From Ascidia mentula (lineage: Eukaryota > Chordata > Ascidiacea > Phlebobranchia > Ascidiidae), in NCBI GenBank assembly GCA_947561715.1, contig OX387204.1, forward strand, positions 5,001 to 69,000: DNA of 64,000 nt, given 5' to 3'. Of the stretch, positions 1 through 12,163 are shown piece after piece. Position 1 is the stretch's first letter, and each line of letters starts with the position of its first letter. Position numbers and translations under genes: made by a program. Below the pieces are notes generated by a model. It saw only the letters and a program-made list of their open reading frames with translations. It did no database searches and was not told the origin of the DNA.

Positions 1-1680
1 ACTATTAAAATGCAAAATACCAGGAAAGCTTTAACTCACAATAAATGTACTTGAAAAGATAGGTTTGTTAGCTTTGTTCACGTTAGCCTGCCTACAGTTT
101 ACAACTTAACATAAATTTCCACTTACACTGGGAACAATTTTTCACAACATGCACAATTTTTCTTGACCTTGCCAAAGTTTTCGACACGGTCAATCATCAA
201 AACCTCCTGCAGAAATTAGAGTTTTACGTATTTAGAGGCCACACATTCCAATTTTTCAAAAGTTACTTACAATGCCGACAACAATACACTATCATTTCTC
301 AAGCTACGTCAAAAGTGCAAAAAATCTCTTGTGGTGTTCCTCAGGGGTCAATTCTCGGCCCACTGCTGCTTTTAATTTACATCAATGATCTGCCAAACTC
401 CACAAGCTTTAATACCAGACTATTCGCAGATGACACATGTCTATGGATGTCAGGAAAAAACTTACAAATACTGCAAGAGTTGGCAAACAAAGAAATGAAA
501 AGAGTTGGTATTTGGCTGGAATCAAACAGGCTCTCACTTAACTGCCACAAAACTAAATACATCTTATTTGGAAGCAACAACAAAGGACCACTACCTACCT
601 TCCACCTCAATCTCAAAGGCCAAGAGCTAGAACAAGTCGTAACCACCAAATATCTCTGAATTACAATTGACAGACATCTCACTTGAAAAATCACATTGAA
701 TCGGTTAGTAGCAAAGTGGCAAGGAATACTGGTGTTCTGGCAAGACTTAAGTACATCTTCAATCAAACAACACTCCGAGCTGTTTACTATGCTCTCATTC
801 ATCCACACCTATCATATGGTTTATTATCATGGGGTTTTGCAAATAAGACACACTTACATCATCTTCAAGTCCTGCAAAATAGAGCCATTAAAATAGTAAC
901 ACACAGTCCTTATCGCTGCCATACTACCAAGCTGTATTATCAGACAAAAACGTTACAAATTGCTGGAATGCATCATTTGGAACTCGCAAAATTTGTTTAC
1001 CTTTTCAAAAATAAACGCCTACCGGAAGTATTTGACAATTACTTTGCTCTTGCAATTGAGGTACATGACCACGGCACAAGACATTGTACAGCAAATAACC
1101 TCTTCTTACCCCGTGTCCGGACCAAACGCGCCCAACGACCATTGCAATATTCTTGCGTTACAGTGTGGAATGACCTACCACAAAACATTAAATGTTTCAG
1201 TTTAATTGGTTTCAAACGTGCTGCAAGAGAGTACCTACTTTCGAAATTGTCCCACGTGGTTTCCTGGTAAACAATTCCTGAGGTCTATTTACATTGTGCG
1301 GCACCGTCCAATCCCAAACCAATTACTGCAATAATGCTTTGGGCGTCATTTAATTCTCCCTTCCAGACTATTTGCTTGCCTCGTTTTGTCAGTATAATCA
1401 CGTGCTTACGCATTCACAATGATTGGGTAATTACAATTTTTGCCCATCGACATTGCTTTCCTCTACAATTCTGCTCATATTGCGTTTTCATTTTCATGTT
1501 CGTGTGTTTAACTTTTTACACATTACCGCTACATCCGACTTAGTTCAGCCACCCATCCGGTCAGCTACTCGACAACCATTATTTGGTTCTTAGCTGTACC
1601 TTTCGTCTCACACACAATGTTTGAAAAATTGTGCAATTTATGATGACGAAAAATAAACAAATCTTGAATCTTGAATCTTG
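1..1680 (+). mobile_element. Non-LTR retrotransposon (CR1/L2/Rex-like) 3' half, inactivated
   Basis: A reverse-transcriptase reading frame is visible from about 150 to 659: FLDLAKVFDTVNH, then GVPQGSILGP, then the catalytic FADDT box. It continues in another frame from about 683 to 1270 with the C-terminal region usual in CR1/L2/Jockey-type LINEs (YALIHPHLSYG, LQNRAIKI, WNDLPQNIK). A stop (657-659) and a one-base loss near 684-686, where a Trp codon is expected, break the frame, so the copy is dead. After the stop at 1270 comes an untranslated tail ending in AATAAACAA and three copies of a 7-bp unit (ATCTTGA) at about 1660-1680, the short tandem tail typical of such LINEs. The 5' part lies outside the window. 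Superfamily is certain; clade is a guess. Confidence 0.88.
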
Positions 1681-2285
1681 GGAAAACGTTTCTCTCGGCG
1701 CCAAATTATCGAATGTTAATTGGTTGTGACGTCACGATTTAATCAAGCGTGTCCAACTGCAAACCATGCTAACTGTTGTTTCAAATTGCGTTTATATTTA
1801 TTGTGGATAAAGCAATGACTAATGTTTATTAAACTTTTTGACTATTCTTTTCTGCGGTGTTTGTAAGTGGCGAATAGTGTATATGGGCACTGTGGAACTT
1901 TACATAGCGACAAGTCTACTAAGCCAATTTATCTTTAATTCTCTCCACATACTTGCACAGTGTAATCATTGGGATTAATCATCTCCCAACTTGGAAAGAA
2001 ACTACAATGATATGTGGCTGAAACTGCGCGAAAACTCCATCCACAGATTCTCGGATTTCCAGTTGGATTTCCATTGAAGGAGGAATGTTTCAGGCAGTTC
2101 AGTTAAATCTGGCGCCGAACGCCACAAATTAGACCACCTGCCCAAATACTGCTGAGTTCGGCTGCAGGCAAACGCTGTGGAAAGTAATTCATAATTCCAC
2201 CGAATGCACGTAGCCTACATGCAAATATATATGTACTCTGTTACTCGCACAGGGCAATATCATGTTTTAAAACAAAGGCTGGAAA

Positions 2286-2606
2286 TTTACTATAGCAGCA
2301 TCCTCATGTCATGACAAATATGTGGGACAAACTAAAAATAAGTTTTCCACCAGATGGAACCAACATCGACAAATGTGGAGAACTTTTAACACCAGTGCCA
2401 AGGGTGACAAAAGTGCATTACTACGCCATTACGAAGTACACCACCATCAACAATTCAGCGAAAAACCAAAGCTAGCTGAATGCTACTCTGTGGTGTTTTT
2501 ACAACAACCGCCCATGGACCAATTGGACATATACGAGGACAAATGGCACAAACACTTAAACGCAAAAATCAACATTCAAAAATTAATTTTACCGTCAGTT
2601 ACGTGA
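2286..2606 (+). mobile_element. GIY-YIG endonuclease fragment, probably from a Penelope-like retroelement
   Basis: An open frame reads SCHDKYVGQTKNKFSTRWN, then HRQMW, and ends at 2606. The YVGQT..N.FS.RWN.HR arrangement is the core of a GIY-YIG nuclease domain, with the Tyr, the Gly and the later Arg in place. In animal genomes this type of GIY-YIG domain is most often the C-terminal domain of Penelope-like retroelements. The frame has no matching reverse transcriptase upstream in this window, so it is a 3' fragment. Bases 1690-2285 and 2610-3240 show nothing else I can name. Confidence 0.6.
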
Positions 2607-3246
2607 GCGGTGAGCCCCGCCCATTTCATTTTATTTTATTTGATTTCAATCTTTTTATCTTTGTTTCACCTGATTAACCAATGTATGCCTGTGGTGATAA
2701 AAAAGTAGGTCACTTGTAACATCTGATCAGAGCGTCGTCCAGTATGTTAACACCAGAGGTTCGGCCAGCTTTATCGTATATAATTTAGAAATACTGCTTT
2801 ACCAAATGTTTGCAACACACGCCTACCCTCAGAGCTCCACCCGGTCCAACTAATGGCGCAACACACTAAAAAGGGGACAAGGCGGGAAAAGAAGAACTGA
2901 TAAGCCATTGGTCAAACCCTTGTTTTTGTTAAGAACGTCGTTAGTAGAATTAACCAGGTTATTGTGTTGTCCAGTAGTTTCTATAGCAAGTCTTGATGTC
3001 CCCTCTCTTTCTACATCACCATGACCGTAAAGCAAATTTCCATTCGGAGAAAGAACGACCATTGTAGTTTCCACGTCACTATTACACTGGCACGCAAACA
3101 AACATTGATAAATTAGTGCAGATTTGTATGCAAGGATTGCTGGCACTTTGAACGTAACGTGCCTCCAGTGTAATTACACCCTCGATGTTCTTGCCTGCGC
3201 CTTGTTGTATTTTCCAGCTATTGATTGTGAGAGCTTTAGTTTTATG

Positions 3247-3305
3247 TCCAAGCATGGAACAGTTAAATCCAAGCATGGAACAGTTAAATCCAAGCATAGA
3301 ACAAT
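3247..3305 (+). repeat. Short tandem repeat, 21-bp unit, about 2.8 copies
   Basis: The unit AAGCATGGAACAGTTAAATCC is present twice perfectly and a third time with changes. The unit length is a multiple of three, so short open frames on both strands run through it; they are not genes. Confidence 0.8.
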
Positions 3306-3489
3306 ATATACCTCGACCGAAGGATTTAACAGCTGATCCAAATGCAGCCAAAGTGTTCAAATGGTGACGGGATACCTTGCTTCATTGGAAGACTTTAAAT
3401 CCTGATTAACAAACCACTTGTCATACAGAGCTTACTCTCCTCTGTAATGGTTGTGACTTCATCGTAACCGCGTCAAAGGAACTCTATGA

Positions 3490-4095
3490 AAAGACGCCTC
3501 TCGAACCTTCAAACCGGTTTAAACAGGATTCTGAGATTTGAAACTTTCGGTCGATTGTTGAAGAAACACCCCTTTCCGTTTTTTCTGATTTTCTTCGATA
3601 AAAAACGTCCGGTTCCATGCCGATTTGACCGGTATATTTCGATTTCAAACCGGTTTGGGCCAGTTTTAGCAGCCTCTCGAACCTCCAAACCGGTTTAAAC
3701 AGGAATCTGAGATTTGAAATTTTCGGTCGATTTTTGAAAAAACACCAAGGTTTTCCGTTTTCCGGATTTTGTCCGATACAAAAGTGTCCGGTTCCAGGCC
3801 GAATTGACCGGAATAGCCATACGTGAGTTTTACCCACAAAAGATGTGAAAAACTTTGTCGCTTATGTTGTGTTATAAAATTTTATCGGTCTTATGTTTAC
3901 CAAAAAATATCAGGAATTTCAGTGTGAAACTCCGACATTCGAGTTTCTATGAGTCATAACATCTTATGTATTTGACAGATGTTGACTGATATATTACGGT
4001 TTGGGGCGGTTTCAGAAGCCCTTCGAACCCCCAAACCGGTTCAAACCGGAATCCGATGCATGAAATTATCGGTCGATTTTTGAAAAAAAAACAAA
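3490..4095. repeat. Degenerate ~175-bp repeat, at least three copies
   Basis: A block beginning CTCTCGAACC, followed by CAAACCGGTTTAAACAGGA and TTTCGGTCGATT.TTGAA, starts near 3498, near 3673 and, more diverged, near 4018. The spacings are about 175 and 345 bp, so one unit between the second and third starts appears to have decayed. The end of the unit (GGTTTGGG..AGTTT/GGTTTCAG.AGCC) precedes the second and third starts. It could be a small satellite or the inside of an unknown transposon. Confidence 0.65.
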
Positions 4096-4354
4096 GTCCT
4101 TTCCCTTTTTCCTACCCCAAAGTTACATTCGACCTTGACGTCAAAAAAATCTCATATGGCTTTGCAAAACTTTCTTTGTCTTACTCGGCGTATCAAAGTT
4201 TTATTCCTCCCCTTATGTCACGAAACTCACACGGTGTTGCAAAAGTTTGTTCCGTTTCAATATTTTCAAGCTGCCTTCAATTTTGCAATCATGTTGGAAC
4301 GAGTTTGAACTTGTAACTGGTCACGCATCATTGCTGATTCTACGTGCCCTAAAC

Positions 4355-4550
4355 GGAAGATACTTTTACACCGGGTCACAAAGTTGTTTCCAAACTTAAT
4401 CCCCATGTAAGTATGTGTAAAACAGAAATCTGTGCGAATTTTAATGATTATGCGTGAACAGGGCCGCCGCCTGTTATTTTTTGTTTATAAATTTGAGTTG
4501 AAATACTACACGAAATCGTAGCGTTAATATTCGCACATATTTCTATGTTA
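4355..4550 (+). mobile_element. MITE copy, 3' truncated (same family as 61194-61910)
   Basis: It begins GGAAGATACTTTTACACC and reads through the family's ~85-bp terminal inverted repeat (to about 4440). The core follows in the opposite orientation to the 61.2-kb copy. It then enters the start of the second terminal repeat (ATTCGCACATATTTCTATG) and stops at about 4550, so most of the right terminus is missing. Confidence 0.7.
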
Positions 4551-4559
4551 TTTTTATTT

Positions 4560-5600
4560 TTGGTAATAAATCAAAAAATACTACTTTAAATGGTCACTCT
4601 TTGAATTATAGTACAGCGTACAAATAGGATTCCCAGTCGCTGCTTTGCTGAAGCTAAAGTCTGTTTGCGTGTTCTTGCTGAAATGAATTAAAAGCTCCGT
4701 GAACAGACTTCTTTATTAATGGAAACACACGATTGCAATTACCAGGTGGCTTAAGTTTAACTTGTTTCAAGCGCGTTTAACACGTGACTGAATTGCAGCG
4801 AATTTAACTATTAAAAGAACGTGCGAACGTTTACAGCGCGATGGCAAGAATAACGACAGGGCCGAGAGAATACGAGCGACTGAGAGTAGGCAAGACTAGC
4901 CTAGACTGAAGTGGATGAAGGATTACGAAATGAGCGTTTTATAACAAAGTGTCAGAAAAAATGTGTTGTCCAGCAGGATGCCAGAAAGCCTGTGGGAGCT
5001 CCTGCAGGAAAGCTTAACACCGTCTGCAGTCTTCGGTCCGTCTGTGTTGCAAATGTGTAAAGAATTAAGTAGGGAAACATGCGTGTTGCTACAATAGTAA
5101 CATTTGCATAGATTTCTACGTTACATAGACCCTAATAAAAATCGTATATCTCGACTAATTCTGTGCCCTTCCTTCGACAGAGGGTACTGTGAATAATAGG
5201 TATTTCCCTTTGGTGAAACTTTCAGCTATAGAAATACTAGCTGTCTGGAAAAGTTCATCCCAGTGGCGGATGCAAAACAATCTTCTTATGACGTCACATC
5301 TATATTAGCATTACCAAATCCCCCCATTGTACGATTCCTTGTTGATTTTTGACATAAAATTTGTTAAAGATACAAAAACTGACATAAAATTTCTTTATTC
5401 TCATGACAAAAGTTTTGAAATAATATCGTGCATTGAACCAAAGTTGAAAGTAAAACAGAAAGTTCAGAGTCAGGTCTTGCTTTATTCTGAAAAACAGAAA
5501 CAGCAGTTACATAAGTTGCAACTAAATTAAAAATATTCATCCAACAATATAGACAATTGCTGGTGGACAAAACAACCAATCTATTTAGACACAAAAACAC
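4560..5600. other. No gene seen
   Basis: AT-rich sequence with no supported exon. A TGACGTCA palindrome is at 5289-5296. Reverse-strand polyadenylation signals for the following gene are possible near its left edge. Confidence 0.5.
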
Positions 5601-5740
5601 ACTAATTTGAAAACGTTAATTTTATTGCGAAAGATCTTGGTCCAGCACAATAAAGTTTGAACTATATAGGCACTGAGATCACACTCTGAAGCACTCCAGA
5701 TATAAACTGCCCCCAAACAATTAACATCTGGATATTTATT

Positions 5741-7685
5741 TCACTCGTCCTTTGGAGGTTCTGTAAATAATACAACTCATTAGTTTCGAAAAGGGACAAT
5801 GCTCAAGTATTTACTGACCAACAAATATTATTGTATCTTTGCCAACTTCTTGGGAAACTGGCTCTGCATTAGATAAATTCATTAACTTGTATCAATAACA
5901 GATATGTTTTATTACTTACCAGCTAATTGCTGCTCGGCAACCATCACAAACTCCTCTTCTTCAATTGCCTGAATTGAAATACTAGCATTTACAAAAAGGG
6001 TCCTTTTTAAATAAAAAACAAAATATATTCTTAAAACAAGGCTTTCATGGACAATCTAGAGTGCAACTTACTACTGTGCCACTGAACATAGTAGTGATGT
6101 TAACAACAAAACCGGTAGCAAGTTTATTAAACAAGCAAATATAGGTGCAGTGTATGAAGTAAACCTTAACTTACCTCTGCAACAGTTGTTGATGTTTCAC
6201 TAACTTCTAAGTCTTCTGATGCATTGTCTTCATCTGAAATTTTGTTTTAAAACTTAACAACCAGCAGCACTAAACGTCCTTTAGTCCACCCTACACAATG
6301 ACTATTCATGCAGTCTGTAACAATTGCAATTATGACGTAACCATGCAAAATGTGTGGAAACAGACAAACATAAGTACATTTTGACATACCTCACACATGC
6401 TGGAAGTTGCTTCAATAACTTTCTTCAACTTCTTTGGTACACTAACCAAATGTTTATAAAAACCAAACCAATTTTATCTGTCATTTGAGCTGTTTGTCTG
6501 TTACCTCAAACACTTTGCATTGTGGGTAAAATCTCCGTAGATACAAATTATTGTCAACGACCAAAACATTTTGTCCACCAGCAATCAAATTATGCCAATC
6601 ATTTATGAATTGTTTAAAATTACAAAATTTATAAATTATCAAAATGTAGGTTTGTTTTAATGCAATTGATCAAAAACAAAAATCATACCATCTTCATCTT
6701 CATCGTCAGCATCAGCCATTGCACGAACCTTAGAGAAAATAACTTTTAATTGTTGTGAAAATATATGATGAATAAAAAATGTGTGTCTAACTGGATGTGA
6801 GCCACTGACTTTAACAAAAAACAGTTACACACCTTTTCCTTTAGCTCAAGCCATTCATCATTGCCGATAGGTTTCACTATGGGTCCATATTCCCCTGCGT
6901 CAGCTTTTTCAAATCGACCAAGAATTTGTTGGGCTGCACCATAAGCCTGTATACAAGACATAAGATTAAAAAGAAATAACCTGGTCATTGAATGGCGCAA
7001 CTTATTCAGTTTAACATGCATGTTTCAGTCAAAACAGTTTTCAGACAGTCAATACCCAGTCTGCAGAATATGGCAGTTCCCGACAAGACCTCGGGCATGT
7101 AAGACTAAATCTTTTCATGTGCGCACATGCACAACCCCTAAGACCGTGTGCAACAAAAATGATAAAACATCTTTGGTGCTTTCTATTATATGTTTTATGT
7201 TTAGACATTCGCAAGCTGAAAAAAAGTAGAAGAAAAAAAAGTGTATTAACAATCCACATTTGCAAAAAAAAAATATTCCAATACCGCATTTTGCTTGTAA
7301 TAATGTGTTGTGTACTTAGAATGTGACATTTTTTCATTTTTACAAAATTTAAAGAATCTTTATGTTAGGCCTACTCCTATAGGCCTACAAGTTTTACATG
7401 GTATTTGTGCATGATCAGACAAAAAATATTACCGCAACAGCCAATGGCACTGACATTCCAATGAACCACAAAATTGCATTTTGAGGTTTCATGTCCAATC
7501 CTGAAGACATTTTTCTGAAGGGAGCAACGGGTTTGACTTTGACAAGCATCTCTGCAACACAACAATCAAATTATGTGCTCGATATACAAATGTTTTCTAT
7601 GACAACAGTTACCTTTGGATATTGGCTTTCTGCACAGTACTGAAAACCTTCTTGTGTTTGCAGTAATAAGCCTCGTCACCAACAT
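5741..7685 (-). CDS. Probable mitochondrial single-pass membrane protein with acidic tail (7 exons)
   Basis: Seven exons join in phase: 7685-7613, 7551-7433, 6946-6833, 6728-6689, 6233-6175, 5968-5920 and 5760-5741, giving 157 aa. The start at 7685 gives MLVTRLITANTRRFSVLCRK: positive, hydroxylated and without acidic residues, so it looks like a mitochondrial presequence. A hydrophobic segment follows at about residues 52-75 (AILWFIGMSVPLAVAAYGAA), then a moderately charged stretch, then a very acidic tail (DADDEDED, AIEEEEF) ending PPKDE. A later in-frame ATG at 7549 would remove the presequence. A reverse AATAAA lies at 5621-5626. I do not recognise the family. The plan (presequence, one membrane helix, acidic C-terminus) resembles the MCU regulator EMRE, but I see no convincing motif match. 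Confidence 0.72.
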
Positions 7686-7689
7686 GTTG

Positions 7690-9119
7690 AAAGTATTTTA
7701 CAGTTTAAAACAAATTACTTCTAATTGACAAAGAGAAGAATACGTTTGATACAAATAGTGTTAAGTTTATGAAATAACGCAATGAAAATTTTCGATTATT
7801 CTTAAATCAGTATAATTATCAAGTTTTGAGGTCCCTTGATTTAAATCCACAACAGATATTTTTTTCCTTTCGCCTCCGACCACTTTTTCGTGAACACAAT
7901 TTCCCAAAAACTGCAAAAGAAACCAGAGAGCTCCGGATTTATAGATCACGTAACCATATAACCTTTAACCCCACTCCAATCGACCTTGAGTAACAGTTCC
8001 TTCGGTTAGTTAGATTATATTTTTTAATAATATTAGGAATAAATTCTAGTGTTTTATTTTTTTAGAACTTTTATTGATTTTCGACTTTGCAAATGCTTTC
8101 ACAAACTAGTAAAAAAAATGGGTGACGTCGTAAAACAACATTGATTTAGAACGCAAACATATATTTTTCAGAATTGTAGACGAGGAAGATATGTCAGCTA
8201 ATATTTACGAAAAGTACAAAAGTCCAAACAAATTACAAAAAGTAGCTTGCTATTATTTGATTAAAAATACCATTTAATTTAATTTTTTAAGTCAAAGGTT
8301 GCATCATAGAAAAATATGGTTGCATAATTATTTAAGAACGTTTTATTTGGAGTAATTGTGAAATAATTGACATACTATTTCAATTTTGTCTGTAGCTCAC
8401 TATATTTAAATTTTTTGTTTTTGGTTGGCTTATTGCAAATAGTAGTTGGCTCATTTGTAAGAAGTAGACGCCATTCAAGTCTAATGTATACTACTGTCAG
8501 TAGATTGTTATTCTACTTAAAACCCAATTAGCTGAAACCTCTTAACAATTCCTGTAAAAATGTGTTTATTTCTCATTTAACAAATTTACATTTTTTACAT
8601 ACAAACGCGCCACTGGATCTTATGGTTCCAATGTAACCACGGAGGGGTCCATTTGAAACTGTCATATTTTCCATACCGAGGTACGTAGTTGGGTGTGTTT
8701 GCTATAGTAAAGTATACAGGTCTGGTCTCAAACATGATTAACGTTTGGGTTTAAGCAAACCCCCACATTTAATAAAATCTCAAATACCCTTCGAGGGGAA
8801 AATTCACCTTAGTTTTCAATATATATTTTTAATCGAAGCATCAATGACTAAACAGTTTGGAGCCGTTCACTACAAAAGCTCATCAATATTAGCAGGAATC
8901 TGGCCCTCGAACTGATTTGTCCATGTCTCGAAAAAGCTGACATAGAGGTTAACGACAAAAACACGAACTTGTAAATTAGGGATTATTGGAAATTAAACAT
9001 GTTTGAATATTTGCACAAACCAGCTCAATAAATTGGGCGCCTGCAATAAAAATGAATTAGAGGCTTTAAATAATTAATACGTAACAATCGTTTTACTCTC
9101 GCCCGTTCCACTGCCCACA
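7690..9119. promoter_or_regulatory. Shared upstream region between divergent genes
   Basis: About 1.4 kb separates the start codon of the minus-strand membrane protein gene (7685) from that of the plus-strand coiled-coil gene (9131). No exon is evident. It should hold both promoters, but I cannot point to a TATA box or other element with confidence. Confidence 0.4.
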
Positions 9120-9130
9120 ATGTTCACAAA

Positions 9131-11591
9131 ATGGAAGGGCCACAAGTCGGTACACGGTATTTATGGGGAAGACGCTTGTCAGTTATTGGTGTTGGAGTCG
9201 ATCTGAGAAAACAATTTTCTGTTACGAATGACGACAAGAAAGAATTAGGAAAGACAAAACATAGAAATCAATCAACACAGACAGAAACAGCAACATTAAA
9301 AAAAAACAGAAAAAATATTCTTGATGAAAAACAGATTAAAAAATCTGAGCAACGGAATTTGATTGGTTCGGAGTCACGTGACACGAGTGACTCCTCTGAT
9401 TGGCGCGAACGTATTTGGTTGCTTGGTAGATACGCTGGTTTATTTTCCAACCTTACTTATTCAGATTTACCAACCAACAGTTTCCACGGTGGAATCAAGG
9501 AAGTAACTGAATATCCAATTGTTTGCGAGGATGAGGAGAGAAGAGCTTTAAGTGTTGCTACAACAATTGAAAACGAATACATTCTAGAGAATTCCACGAA
9601 ACCGGTTATAAAGGTGATCACTTCTTCACCAACAGAAAACAAGAATTTAATTCAACGAAATTGTGTTGAAAAAACCATGGGGACGAATAATATCAAAGAT
9701 CTTGGACTGAAAATTTCAAATTTTGATATTACTGGGCTTGCCTCCCCCAAAACAGCAAAGTTGTATCGAGTTAAAGATGTTGTCTCCCCCCACCAGAGAA
9801 CAGCAAGCAAAAGTGTTTCCCCATTTCTCTGCAATCAACTTACTGTGGCAACGACAGAAAGCGGGTGCTTTCCCGAAATAAAGACACAGGATTTTCAACA
9901 GGCGTTGTTGCTTCCAAAGAAAGTAAAAGGGCCCAAAGAAATTCGCCGCCAGACTAAAAGTACGACGACCACAGATGGGAAACTCACAAATGTTGCCATA
10001 AACGATGCAGGTATTAGGGAAAGACGAAATTCTGCAGCAACCTTAATTGGAAATGCCAGTCCACACTTTAAAGCAGATGTATACAAGTAAGTACTTGTTG
10101 CTTTCTGCAAAGGAAATAATTTTGTAAATTATCTCCAAATATAGGTCGAACGTTTCCATGTCTATACATAATGCATAAGGACGACGAAATTTTGTCAATC
10201 GCATCAATAAAACATAACAATTTGCAATAAAGAAACATTCATGCAATGAATCATGTTTGGGTAACTTTACGAAATGTGACCCAGACTTTTCCACCACAAT
10301 ATTGAACAACAATTTGTTGACATTTTAGGCTTGAAAGAGCAAGAGACGATCTCGTTCATCGGAACCGATATCTCCAGAAGGAAATACTTCGCGAACAAGA
10401 AAATATTAAAAATGCTGAATCGTCGAAGAAAATTGGAGAACTTGAATCTCGGAATAAACATCTCCAGGATTTAAAAGATGAATCCCGGAAACAAGTAATT
10501 TTACTTTGTCAAAATTAAATTTCTTGCATGAAACAAAAGGTTATGAATGCAACCCTGAGAAGGTCAAAGAAAACAGCCTCAATTTCACCCACAATGTTGT
10601 AAATATAAATTGTGTAGGAAGAGCAGGCCAAGGAGAGACTTCTACGATCGGAAAACTCTCAGAAGAAAGCGGTTAAGGATGGATCAGATTCTGGCAAACA
10701 AATAAAGTGTTCGGAGAAACTTTTCAACGACATGAAAAAAGATTGTGATAAGTATGAACAGATCGAGTTCATTTGACATATTTACTTCATGCGTTTCGAT
10801 TTCAGATTGCAGCAAGATCAACGTAACCTCAGAGGAATGATAAACGGTACAAACGAAACGCTCGTAAACTTGCATGAACTAATTGGGAATGTTAAAGCGA
10901 AGACGGAGAGTGAAGGTGTATCAAGATGCGGTCGGGAGAATGAATATGACGTAACTCAACGTACACACAAAGTGATTACTGTAGACTTATATTGTTTTGT
11001 TGAAACACAGGCTTGTATGGAACGACTCAGCGATTTAAAGGAAATGTTGGTTAATCAGGAAATTAACATTCGCTCTAAATCAACAACAAATTCCAATCGA
11101 AAGGAAAATGTCGCGGACGCCAAACAATTCCAAAACACCGTGCATGAAAAAAATGAAAAACTAAGAAAAAAAATTGAAAAATTAAACAACAGTCAAAACT
11201 CCGTCGAAGCTGATTTAAATGGAGCTAAAAAAGACGTTGGTCGCACGTTGAAGCTCCTCCAGGAAGCACAAAGAAGGTTTTCCGAACGGGAAGAAGTACG
11301 GTTAAACATGAAAGATAAAAACCCCCAAGTGAGGACAGTTCGATGTTTTTAACACAAAAACCTGGAGGCGAATAAATATCCGTGACTTTTGTTTAGACGG
11401 ATGGCCACGTGGTGGCGTTGCGTGATATTGCATGGATTCGAATCGCTGAAGAGGAAGTGATCCTCTCCCCCCATTGTGGAAAAACAAGTGGGTCACGTGA
11501 TTAGTTGTTACATTCCAATTCACGACTGATGTTTATTTTCCAGGTTTTGTTAAAACCGAGACAACGAACGCTTATCAACTGGGTTCAATAA
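9131..11591 (+). CDS. Coiled-coil protein of unknown function (5 exons)
   Basis: Exons 9131-10086, 10329-10494, 10618-10751, 10806-11328 and 11544-11591 join in phase to about 608 aa. The first exon (319 residues) is polar, low in recognisable structure and rich in Lys, Thr and Ser. Exons 2-4 are strongly helical and charged (LERARDDLVHRNRYLQKEI; EKNEKLRKKIEKLNNSQNSV), predicting a coiled coil over roughly residues 320-590. The ATG at 9131 has a good context (AAAATGG) but is overlapped by a 29-codon upstream ORF starting at 9120. The 95-bp stretch 10916-11010 is flanked by GT and AG, but removing it would break the frame, so I keep it as coding. If the donor at 11329 is not used, the protein ends at 11352. 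AATAAA signals lie at about 11870 and 11950. Family not recognised; a cytoskeletal or centrosomal role would be a guess. Confidence 0.72.
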
Positions 11592-11599
11592 TGCCGGTG

Positions 11600-12160
11600 T
11601 TCGAAGTCCACGAGACAATTTCGTCACAAGGTGGAGTCCGCAACAAACAATTGATAGATTCGCCACGAGGTAGCAACAGAGAGCTTCTATGGGTAATGGA
11701 CGAGTAAGATCCAAGGGAAATGATGACGTGGTTTGAACGATTTAAATATTTATTGTTGCGCGGATATCACGTGATCACAAATAGCACAGGGGAAAGTCCG
11801 TGATGCAAGGATAACGTCAAAAAAAGAAAAAATGTAACAACAACAACAACAACAAGAAGAATCTCGACGGAAATAAACGTGCAGAATACATCGTTAAGCT
11901 TGTGTCTGTTCAACACCTGTATCTGCAAAGGCTTGTGATAAACACTTTAAAATAAAGGGCAGTGTTTCGCTTTTTGAGGTTTTGCGAAAATATTTGGCCG
12001 CAAAATAAGATAAATATACGCGACTTTTGTAATAAAACAAAGTTTAACAATCTTTGTGACGCAACACAACAACAATAAAATTAAAGAAGTGTGTTATTGT
12101 TTGAACTTGTTGGGTAAACGGTGATAGAGATTGATGCCCAGAAGCTTAAGAAAGTTACGC
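11600..12160. other. Convergent 3' region of two genes
   Basis: The coiled-coil gene (+) and the DLC-type gene (-) converge here. Forward AATAAA signals are at about 11870, 11950 and 12073, and a reverse one (TTTATT on the + strand) is at about 11750. The two 3' UTRs may therefore overlap. A (CAA)n run is at about 11835-11855. Confidence 0.5.
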
Positions 12161-12163
12161 CAA

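Noticed and set aside
9120..9206. Upstream ATG of the coiled-coil gene as the true start
   Set aside because: Its frame ends after 29 codons; the ATG at 9131 opens 319 codons.
10916..11010. Possible intron in the coiled-coil gene
   Set aside because: GT and AG ends exist, but removing 95 bp breaks the frame, whereas the unspliced frame stays open and coding-like downstream.
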